Below are positions 22,172 to 31,631 of a DNA stretch of 64,000 nucleotides, piece by piece. Under the pieces are notes generated by a model. It did no database searches. It was given only the letters and a program-made list of their open reading frames with translations, and had not been told where the DNA came from. Numbering within the stretch: the first letter of the stretch is position 1; each line of letters starts with the position of its first letter. The stretch is from Sodiomyces alkalinus F11. Lineage: Eukaryota; Ascomycota; Sordariomycetes; Glomerellales; Plectosphaerellaceae. The DNA lies in the NCBI RefSeq assembly GCF_003711515.1, contig NW_021167090.1, positions 186,001 through 250,000 on the forward strand, read 5' to 3'. Both the position numbers and the translations under genes were made by a program.

Positions 22172-24384
22172 CTATGATCCAGAAGGCGACACGTAGCCTG
22201 AATCAGGACCGTCCTGACGGCCTTCTGGGCGATCCTTCCCTGGCTGAGCCGCCTCGTGTCCCTCAGGTTGAGCAATTAGCCCGTCTGCCTCCTGGGGCTT
22301 GCCCTCCTTCTCCACGTCACCCGAGGCGACCTGTGTCGATGCCACAGGCTCTGTTGATTGGGACGCTTCCTTGTTAACGTCTCCTTTTTCTCGACCTTTC
22401 TCTTGCTTCTTCTCCACCTCCTTCTTCTTCTCTTCCTCCTCCTCCTCCTTCTTCTTCTTCTCTTCCTCCTCCTCCTCCTTCTTCTTCTCTTCCTCTTCCT
22501 CCTTCTTCTTCTTCTCTTCCTCTTCCTCCTTCTTCTTCTTCTCTTCCTCCTCCTCCTTCTTCTTCTTCTCTTCCTCCTCCTTCTTCGTCTGTTCCGCCTT
22601 ACGCTTCTCCTCGGCTGCCTTGATCTCCTTCTCCTTCTTCTGCTTCCGGGTTTCAACAATCCACTCTTCGGCCAACCTGATAGCTGCTTCGGGATCGTGT
22701 TTGTGGCGCATCAGGAACCCCTGAATCTCTGCTGGGCTAAACTCGTGCTCGGGAATCTTGGCAGCGAATTCCTGGGACAAGACCTCGATGCGTGCCACAC
22801 TCTCGGCCTGCTTCTCCGCCGCCTGCGCGGCCGCCGCGTCTTTTTCCTCGGAGGACAGGTCAGCCGAGTCACGGCCAGTCGTCGCCTCGCACTCGAGGGG
22901 AGCGTAGATGGCCCGGAAGATGGCACCCGCGATCTCCAGGTCAGCCAGGGTGAAGTTGACTGTCATGTCTACTCGGCCAGGTCGGATCAAGGCCTTGTCC
23001 AGCTTCTCGATGTGATTCGTGGTCATGACCAGTACACGGCCTTCCTGGCTTGCCACGCCGTCCAGGACATTGAGAAGACCGGAGAGTGAGAGGCGCGAAT
23101 TGCTGTTGTTCGAATTGTCGCCCGTGGTGAGCTGCCCGGGAACCATGCCGTCTTTGTTGTCGTCGCCGCTGGCAGTAGTGCTGCCGCTGTCCTGCTCTCG
23201 AGTGTGGGTCAACCCCGCGGAGTCAATGTCCTCGAGAAGGACAATGCACCGCTGGGGGAGTTCGGAAAAGAGGGAAGCAAGGCTGTCCTCGCTGGCAGAG
23301 ATGGAGTTGAGGTTGACAATGTAGATGCGCATCTTGAAGTACCCGGCTAGGGCTAGCGAGAGCGACGATTTGCCGGTACCGGGAGGCCCGGTCAATAGAT
23401 AGCCTCTCCGCCAGGGGATTCCACGGTTCGAATACCAGTTCCGCGTGGCGGGGGAGAGATAATCCGCCACGTCGTCGACGAGCTCCTTCTTTTTCTTCTC
23501 GTTGAGGATGACGGTGGAGAAGGGCCGGGCTGTGCGTGCCATGCACCGCTGCCAGGAAGGGTCACCCGAATTCCGGGTGTTGCCGCGGTAAATCATGGTT
23601 TTCTTGGTGTCCTTCTTGAGGTAGTCGCTGCGAGCCTCGAGAAGCAGCTGCTTCAGAACCAAGGGATTGCGTCCGAAGCAAGAGATGCTGATTTCCTCGG
23701 ATTCACTGACGGTCATATAACCCTGCTGCTGGTTCCGGCTTCTGCTAAACCGCAGAAGCCTGCCTTTATACCAGAAAGTGTGGCTGCCAAAACTGGGCGT
23801 GTAGGCCAGTACCTTCTTAGACTCTCCGAGGACGCCATAAGCGCCGTTCTCACCCGGGGTCTGGTCAGTCCCAACATCGTTGTCCGTGTCATCTTCATCA
23901 TCGGCATCCCACCGCCAAAGAGCCCAGGCGCGCGAATTCAAATTGGTGTTGGCCACGAAGCGCCGCGATCGTTTGGCAAAACGTTGCGAAGCCACCCAAG
24001 CCATAAGCATATTCTGTCGTTATTGTATTTTTCCACTGGTTAGGGCAAATGTGCCACGAAAAGCGAGCGAGAATCATGGCACGGGAAACGTACGTAAATC
24101 TCGTCATCGGTACGAATCTCGACGGACGACATGAAGTAAGTCTCCACGATGCCCCAGACGTAGTCGCTGAAGTACTTCCAGGCAAATGTGGCGGCACCAC
24201 ACATGATGAGAACGGGAAGGTAGACATTGAGGTCGATGCCGAGGTATCGGACGAAGGCGGTCGATATGACGCTGAAGCCGGGAAAGAAGAAATCGAGGAT
24301 GGCAAGTTGAGGAGGAGCCGGGGTTGCGAAAGGAGTTTCAGGAGCCACCCCCGGTGAACATTGTGTCTGCGCGTAGGTGTCCAT
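22172..24384 (-). CDS. BCS1-like mitochondrial AAA ATPase with long Lys/Glu tail
   Basis: Related to Bcs1, the mitochondrial inner-membrane AAA ATPase that inserts the Rieske protein into complex III; fungi also carry several paralogues of unknown role. Model: complement of 22172-24013 and 24094-24384, 710 aa, with an 80-nt intron (GTACGT, CAG). The ATG at 24384 is used; the upstream TTG is not a credible start. Residues about 25-75 have hydrophobic segments (VYLPVLIMCGAATFAW), followed by the BCS1 N-terminal region (FWYKGRLLRFSRSR). Walker A GPPGTGKSS is near 305, Walker B IVLLEDID near 350, and the second region of homology is MTTNHIEKLDKALIRPGRVD. Residues about 565-640 are nearly pure Lys/Glu. 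Length is well above Bcs1 (about 450), so a divergent paralogue is more likely than Bcs1 itself. Confidence 0.92.
22421..22590 (+). repeat. TTC/CTC trinucleotide minisatellite inside the BCS1-like gene
   Basis: Repeated CTTCTTCTTCTCTTCCTCCTC-like units, about 27 nt each with length variants, code the alternating KKKK/EEEE tail on the minus strand. The unit structure suggests expansion by slippage or unequal exchange in frame. Confidence 0.9.
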
Positions 24385-24776
24385 GGCTGTTGCGATTCGC
24401 AATCCAATGAAATGATACGAAGTGAGAAGATAACAGCCAGAGCGGCATCCAAAGATGCGTACGTTGTAGCTCAGCAGGGGAAAGAGTTGTCTCCAGATAC
24501 GAATATCACCTAATCACTTCGTAGGGTCAAATGCCGCCTTTGGAGAAGATGTGGATATAGATAGATACGTGGAGGTAGTGAAATGGAGAATGTGTGAGAT
24601 GGATGAGACAGCAAAGAAGACGTATCGCATCGACAGAGTCAGGCAAGTGACCGCCTATTTATTACTTTGGCAATTTGACCCTGGATAAGGTACGTGAGGC
24701 CAATTGCTTTTTGAGTACCCAAGGTAGAATCACAGTCATCGGCGACGTACCTATTAGGCAGCCAGGGCAGGGGTCC

Positions 24777-24811
24777 AGAGCCCCAGAACCCCAGAACCCC
24801 AGAACCCCAGG
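24777..24811 (+). repeat. AGAACCCC octamer tandem repeat
   Basis: About four copies of an 8-bp unit, the first one imperfect. Confidence 0.9.
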
Positions 24812-24861
24812 CAGCGATACCCAATATATTGAATCAACGGGAGTATGCTTCCACGGAGCGT

Positions 24862-25012
24862 TGATTTAAGGAATAAATAATTATATCATCTATAAAAGAG
24901 AAGAGAAAAAGGGGGCGGGTATATGTATGATAAATATATGTGCTACCGGTTATAGGGCTGCTCCAGCTAATAGGAGGCCACCTTATCCTGACTCACGTGC
25001 TAGAATATAACA
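24862..25012 (-). repeat. Copia-type LTR remnant (possibly solo)
   Basis: Read on the minus strand it starts TGTTATATTC and ends AAATCA, giving TG...CA ends over 151 bp. It shares CACGTGAG, CTATTAGCTGGA, AGCCCTATA, a TTTTATAGATG TATA-like box and the final AAATC with the LTR at 8181-8342. GCTCCG follows in both. The 5-bp flanks (AGCGT and CGATA) do not match, so a target duplication is not evident. CpA/TpG steps are partly kept, so this copy is less RIP-mutated. Confidence 0.65.
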
Positions 25013-26604
25013 CGATAGGTATCTGACCCTAACTAACCTACGAAGGACAAGCTCTCTCACTCGAGGAGGCGTTGCGCGCATGCCCGACTACTTTGCCTCC
25101 CTGCATCTAATCGAGCCAAGGAAAATAGCCGTCTTGACGTAACCTACATTTGCCGTCTAGGCCTAAGTGAGGCCTCTTTTCGTCCAGTCAGACCCGACTG
25201 CATCATTGTGGTACGTATATACGTGAGATTCGATGCGTGAGTGTCCGAATGTGTGCAGAATGTGGGATGGGCGGCGAGTGACGGAAGAGGGCGCAGGTGA
25301 CACCACCAGGGCCAACGAGGACTCTGGAATGAAAGTGGCAGACAATCTAAGCAATAAGCCACTAATAGCGGGACGCGTAGGGCTCGGGACAGAGACGGCA
25401 CGAGCAGAGGATAACGGCTCTCTGGTTGATCCAGATCCATTGAGGCCCCAGTGGAAAATTGGAAATTGCCCAAGCACGAGACGGCCAGGTGCCGACATGG
25501 GGGGTCTCCACTGGTGCGTGCCTAATCCCATGTCTTGGAAACCAGATAATTACCTTGGGAAGATCTTAGCGGGAATACCTCAAGATACCTATATATCTTA
25601 GGTAATATAGGTACTATACCTACCTACTCGTACTGTGTTACCCGTCTTGATGAGGCATCTGACAAAGTTAATGAAATTATCGAACGGGGCCTTATTAAGG
25701 CCCTTGACGAGGCCTTTTGGTTAAATCTATTCCCTTCCCGCTGAGACTGAAGTGCCGTCGATCTGGAACCCTCAATGTGCTGCAGGCTCAGGAGGTACCT
25801 ATCTATCGGCAAGCCATGGTCGGCACATGACCATTCACATCGCTAAATACCTTCACCGAGCCCTTGCTTGGCCCGACTTGCAACTTCAGGTCGGTGTCCC
25901 GGAACAAGACTTAACTCAAAGAGGGGCATAACGTGAGGATAGGGACTCAAACTCTGACCATCATTCATGGACTACGTCACTGCCCATCTCGAACATCAAG
26001 GCTGGAGGCCCCCAACTCATTGCTTCTTGGTTTGATTTGCAAGGAGAGTCAAAAGTTGGCTGGACCCTTCTTGCTCAAATGGTCTGACCACAATGGCCTT
26101 TGGGGATATTGTTGCTCCCACTATGCTCTCTGGAACTCAATACAACACTTGAGTTTCGGTTGCCTGGAAGAAAGGCGGCTGCCAGATTGACAAAGGCCGC
26201 GCGTGCGTATATCGTAAGAATATACGAAGTAAGAATACATGCATGCAGACGCCGTCCGTGGTTTTTCCCCAGGGGGGTAAGCGAAGAGAATGGGAACGGT
26301 GATGGGAAAGGGAGAGGAAAGGGAAAGAAGAAGAAGAGAAGAAGAAGACGGGAAGGAAGATGCACAGGTTTTCACCGATCCGACCAGAAAATTCCGTATT
26401 ACCCTCTGCACCCCATGAAGAGACGAGTTAAAACAGACAAGACCTGAGCACCATCCCAATTTCGCCAAACGCCTGAAAAGTACCGACGTGCCCATGGCTG
26501 TCGTGTACTGTCATATTTCCAGCACTGCTGCTGCCCTGTTCGTCGTGTCAAGTAGAAAGAAAGAAAATAAAAACGTATTAGTTCGCCGGCCTACCCAGCG
26601 TTTT

Positions 26605-27366
26605 CTACGCCCAGTCATCATATCGCCGAATTCCACCACCTCCGCCCTGAGCATTGAGGTCGATAAACCCCGGATCTCCACCGCTGTCTCTCATGGGCGC
26701 AGGAGGCGGTGGCGGCTGGCTATTGTAGTAGGCGAACGCTGGGGTCGTCAGCCCCGGCCCGGGAGGCGGTGGTGGAGGGATATTAACGTGGCCCATGAAT
26801 CCGATACCAGGGCCCATCCCATCTCCCATTCCCATATAGTCCTCTTGTCCCATAAAGCCAGGTGTTATATAGGGTCCAGTATGAGGGGGAGATGGGACGA
26901 AGCCTGCGCTATGGTGGGGGGGATGAGGTTGTGGTATAGGGGAGGCTGGGCCGAATCCTGGAGATGCCGGGCGACCTTCTCGCCTAGCTCCCTTGTTCCT
27001 GCCGCTGCTCCTACTGCTGCTGCTCCTGGAACCAATGGTGGAAATGTCGTCATCGAAGCTTGGTGAGACCCATGCATAGGTAAAGTAATAGCTGTCAATG
27101 TAGACCATGGCCTCCTCTTCATAGTCGTAGGTCCCTTCTGTGATATTGACTTGCGTCTTCCGCAACGATAGGGATTTCGAGGGAGGCACGCCGGTTGTGT
27201 ACTTCATGACTTTCCTGGCCCAGTTGTCGGTCCTGATATTGGCGTGCGAGTGCGAAACAACCGAAGATATTGACTTCTTGGAACTGATCGAAGATCGAGA
27301 AGAAGACCTGGTTGAACTCCCCGCGGACTCTCGTGGAATGGTCGAAACATAAGCGTGATGGGACAT
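26605..27366 (-). CDS. Hypothetical protein, Ser-rich N-terminus and Pro/Gly-rich C-terminus
   Basis: 253 aa from the first ATG in frame (27366). The open frame extends upstream only through a non-ATG start. Residues about 14-45 are Ser-rich. The middle (about 48-120) looks folded, with NWARKVMKYTTGVPPSKSLSLRKTQ and YDYEEEAMVYIDSYYFTYAW. Residues 130-253 are Pro/Gly/Met-rich low complexity (IPPPPPPGPG, QPPPPPAPM) and end GGGGGIRRYDDWA. There is no signal peptide or membrane segment. I do not recognise the family. Codon use resembles the neighbouring genes, which supports a real gene. A 5' exon could be missing. Confidence 0.6.
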   Translation of the reverse strand: MSHHAYVSTIPRESAGSSTRSSSRSSISSKKSISSVVSHSHANIRTDNWARKVMKYTTGVPPSKSLSLRKTQVNITEGTYDYEEEAMVYIDSYYFTYAWVSPSFDDDISTIGSRSSSSRSSGRNKGARREGRPASPGFGPASPIPQPHPPHHSAGFVPSPPHTGPYITPGFMGQEDYMGMGDGMGPGIGFMGHVNIPPPPPPGPGLTTPAFAYYNSQPPPPPAPMRDSGGDPGFIDLNAQGGGGGIRRYDDWA

Positions 27367-30300
27367 TGCAACGATGAGTAGCAACGTGCAACGGTTATCG
27401 ACTCGGAGTAAATAGGAGGTGCAATAAACCTCGTCTAGACTCCAGTCCGGCAGAACAGAGAAGCAAGTCGTACACCTGACTTGGCGTACTGCGTCAGAGG
27501 AGGCAGAGACGGGTGGCAAGGCTTAGACAATGGGTCTTCACACGGTCCCAGGAGAATGTAAAGGGGATCGGAGGAGTCGAAGGGGAAGAAGAGCAGAGAC
27601 CTCTGGCTGGACTAAGCCGGGGATAATGTTTGCTCAAATAGCCATCCCTGCTGGGCGACATTTCACGGACGCGGGCTTATGTTCGCAGATGGCAAGCAAA
27701 TCGACGAAATGGGAGTGTGGTGCTCGTGAACGTATAGGTCCGAGTAGAGAGGCGTTGACCTGCAGGCTACGTCAGTTTCCTCTCATCCACCAGGCTGCCT
27801 TTCGCCTCATATTGCAGGCGACGGAACCCCTCTAGAGGCGGTCTGTGAAATCGGACCAGTAAGTGTTCGCGGTCGAGGTAAATAGACCGTAGTAGTTACA
27901 CAGCTTGAGGGGTATGTAGGTCACTGAGACCATCAAACATTCAAGTCATATCGCGCTGTTGCTTGCCAGACCAAGCCCGCAGCGCATCTCCAACATCGCT
28001 TGATGAGGATGGAATCCTGCGGGACTTCACTGTATTCTCGCTCTGTGCCGGCAGAACTCACTGCCGGGAAAGCGTCAGTTCTTCGTATCATTGAATACCA
28101 TGCCTAAGCCTGGTGTACACAGTACAGGTAGATGCTCTCCCCGAAGGGCCCGGAAGGTTGTCAGTCACGGGTGATGACAGACGAGAGCCTGGGCAAAGGT
28201 TCGCATTACGGCAGGAGCTGACCTCCAACCAGATGAAGGTAAAGACCCGGGCCTGTGAAACCGTAATGAGGCTGAGGAATTCAGAGAGATAGCCTGGTAA
28301 GCCAAACGGCTCCCCCATCCGACCCCCATTCAGCATTGAGCTTAGCAGGTCTCGCCCGGCAGCTGTTGCGTAGAACTCTGAATCGGAAATGGACGGTTGC
28401 ACATGGTGCGGGGGTACAGGCTCAAACAGAAACGGGGCTACTCAAGAGATGAGTGGCTATAACAAGTGAGTGATGAGATCCGCAGATGGGGCAGGCTGGC
28501 TGGAGGAGCCGCGAAACCAAAAGGGGGAACGAAAGGAAGTGTTCTTCTCACCGGTCCCCCAGACTAACAGCGCCAGCAAATGAGGGCCTCGCCGCGGGGG
28601 GCGTGTGTCTCGTGGAAGTGCGTCGCCCACCAAGGGCGGCATTGGTGCCCTCTTTCTTAAGAGGCTTGACCTGCAGTGTGCCGCTTTCTTCATGTGGTCG
28701 AACCGCGGATGACCTGATACATGCGTTCCTTAAATCAGAAAACGTCAAGGCGGCCTCCAGGGCTCTTTGCGCTGTAATTATCACAGGTATCCCAAACATC
28801 AGGGGCGGTGATATCAGAAACGGGGGGATATGTGAGTCGGACAGCTGCGGAGCTAGTAGGACAACAGTAGCCTCAAGGCTCTCATTCCCAACAAGTATAA
28901 ATCGGTCAAGGTATGCTTGGTAAGTTACAGGCGCGGGTTTCGGATGAACAGAAGAACTCGAAGGAAAGGAAAAAAGAAAAGAACATTTTTTCCCCTTTCA
29001 AACAGCGAAGATAAAGGGAAGCCCCGAAACGCAGAGGTCGGTTGAGTGAGAAGATGCCAACAGACTCGGTCACCAGCGCACATCTGCAAAATCGCAGTGT
29101 ATGGTGCATCGGTTGAGTTTTTAGCATCGCAATCCCACGATGGAATAGGTCGGAGCTTTTCGTGCCAATGTCTTGTCGTCAATGCACCAAGCCAAGATGC
29201 CATATTTAAGGCTACATAGAGGAAAAGAATCCTCGTTCAAATTGTTCCTCTTTCCGGATCTTCAAGTCCACCTAAGGTACTCAACGGCGAAGGCTATTAA
29301 ACCTTACCTCCCTTATCTGATACCGACATGCCGACGTTGCACGAATGTTATATTTGCATTCCTAATAATAGAGGGCATCTGCAGATACTTGTCATATCTT
29401 GGCACGACATCCAGTGCCTGCGAACACCATCGTGCAGCCATCTCGCCGATCGTTTTTGTCGCCCAGAACTTTGACATGATCGTAAAGGGCAAGCTTGCCA
29501 TGGATTAATCTGAGAGTTGAAATTATATGTTTAGCTCTGACAGAAGTTCATTCCTACAAATTACGATGCATGTTATCCGGTGTTGACGGAACGATTCATG
29601 GTCCCGCGTAACCCACTCTATCCCACTCTGTGGTTCATGCCAAAGACGACTTCCGGGACCATGTTCTTCGAAGTAACAGTGCCTGACCGCTTAAACCCCT
29701 TCCAACGAAGGGAACAGCGCAATAATCTATATGAAGTGGTTCATAGCTGTCCAGGAGCACACAACATCACCATTGATTACGGCATGGCTGGGAGATGTTG
29801 AGGTATGCGGTGCTTACGGCATCGGCATTGGCATCGACATCGGCATGGCTTGGCTTGGCGTGGCTTGTCGTCCGTGTATAGACCCGCAGCAACATCTCGA
29901 TGGGTTTCTGCTTCGACAGTACCTATTATGTGTTGGAAGAACGTGGTGTTGTCTATCCCGAGTTTGAGAGTGCAGGTATGTAATCATGTAATCACAAAGT
30001 ATCTGTACACGTATTGATTATGCCAGTATCCCTTGCCGCAGTCGCAGATCTCCATGTGACTTTCTCGTCGATTTTACCTGTACACTGTTTCCCAAGGTAA
30101 ACCCCTCTTCCGCCCCACCAATGACGTCCTTCTACACGTGTAATATGAAAGATGGACTTCGACTGTTTACTTTCTCCGCCTCGGAAGAAGCTGGTCCCGT
30201 GATATTTGATACAAAGTACGTGTAAGAGAGACAGTACCTTACCTACGGAGTAGGGCCTTCCGCCGTTCCGCCGTTCCACTGTTGTTGCTGAACGCTTGTG

Positions 30301-31631
30301 GAATGAACTCGACTTGTGTGCGTTAGAAGTCTATACCTAAGGTACCTTATAACAAAGAACTCCTCCGAGAATAATATGTATCCGTACTTTCTTGACGTGC
30401 TCTGTATTACCTATTCCTCGGTCATCAACCAAAGGCCTTCATGATTGGGTTCGCACGGATATGGAAACGGACACTTCATAGGTACTCCGTAATTATTACT
30501 GTTTCTGTTCTTTTTCCCCCCTGCCAAATCACACCTGGCACACCGGGCTCATCCTTGGCCAGGTGCGTGAGTTTTGAGAATTGATACTGTATACCCAAGT
30601 ATATGTACTCATCCTCCTCCGATCCCGCTGCTGCACTGGACCAAGTTCTGAAACCAGCGCCGAGTGGGGGGCCCACTCTCTGCATTCCGACCACTCTTGT
30701 TTCGACTTGAGCTGTTGGATCCATGGGGACTTCATTTTGGCGGACACAGTGCCGTGCTGCATGATCCACGCACCTTTCACATCGGCCGTGGAAGACTCAT
30801 TCGCCCCCCCGACCCCCTCCTTATTATTATTATTGTTTCTTCGATCCTCGTTCCTCGTTCCAGTGTCCGAGTTCTTGGCCTCTAACGGGGCTTCGGAATT
30901 CGGCCATAATCCACTCCGGCAGCCAGGTTCTGCGTCCTCCGCCCCAACCTATTAACAGCCAAACAGCCATACGGATAGAGTCCTCTTACCCATGAGGAGG
31001 TTTCTCCACGCTCCAGGATTCATTGGCAGGTCCCATGGGCCATTGGTGCCGTCTTGACCATCAATGCCCAGTTCCCGCCCGTGGGTCTTGGTCGTTTTCG
31101 CCCAGCCCTTGGTGGCCCTGCCAACTCGCTCACTCCAATCCCAACCCCAACCTTCAGTCCCACCTCTCGAAAGACACAGCCACTGCACCCAAACACCACC
31201 TTAACCTGTCGCTCTTTTCTGTTCGACTTGGAACACCTCTACGACGATCAATCAATCGATCTATCGATCCATCAACCAATAATCAAATCGAAGGATCTTT
31301 CTCTCTATCGAGTCGCTTCCATCTCGTTGCTTTCGCTCGAATTTTGACCATTTGACGAAGTTATCGTGCTTCTTGGCTTGATTTTGATTGAGCGACAAAC
31401 CGACCAAATTTGCACAACGAGGGTCTTCCGCAGGGCATTCCACGGCCTCTGGACGGGGCCAACACGAGACCGCCTCCATGTTGCCATAACTTTTGGTGTT
31501 TCGACAGACCCTTTGGCTCCTTTGGCTTTGTCATTTCGCTTTGGCGACGCTCCTCTCTCACGCTTCTTCCCATAGCCTGTCCTTGCTTCTCCTTTTTTTC
31601 CGTTTTATACATACAAGCGTGCTCTTCAAAC
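27367..31631. other. 4.3-kb intergenic region, no convincing gene
   Basis: Only short frames occur, most starting with non-ATG codons and none with a recognisable domain. The ATG frame at 28486-28923 (145 aa) has no family features. A short GGCATC-type hexamer repeat lies at about 29812-29872. The last 300-400 bases are C-rich and probably form the promoter and leader of the gene at 31632, including several upstream ATGs. Confidence 0.55.
29812..29872 (+). repeat. GGCATC/GGCATG imperfect hexamer repeat
   Basis: A run of GGCATCGGCATTGGCATC followed by GACATCGGCATGG and GGCTTGGCTTGGCG units. Low-complexity repeat without a coding context. Confidence 0.75.

Larger units (their letters stand above)
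24385..26604. other. Intergenic region with an LTR remnant and possible gene debris
   Basis: It holds the BCS1-like promoter (24385-24640), a short AGAACCCC repeat (24777-24811), a copia-type LTR remnant (24862-25012) and, at about 25640-26190, broken protein-like patches in shifting frames. I found no intact gene. Confidence 0.55.

Noticed and set aside
22358..23089. Leu/Phe/Ser-rich + strand frame resembling many membrane helices
   Set aside because: It is the antisense of the Lys/Glu repeat of the BCS1-like gene.
28088..28402. Minus-strand frame with a plausible peptide (FYATAAGRDLLSSML)
   Set aside because: It starts at GTG, has no ATG of its own upstream, no domain, and no splice partner that I could find.
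28486..28923. 145-codon ATG frame on +
   Set aside because: No family features, unusual composition and no supporting splice or context evidence.
31410..31631. Upstream ATG extension of the 759-aa membrane protein
   Set aside because: The extra 74 residues are Phe/Arg-rich, unlike the disordered N-terminus that follows; MAPPNGKHP at 31632 is the more natural start.
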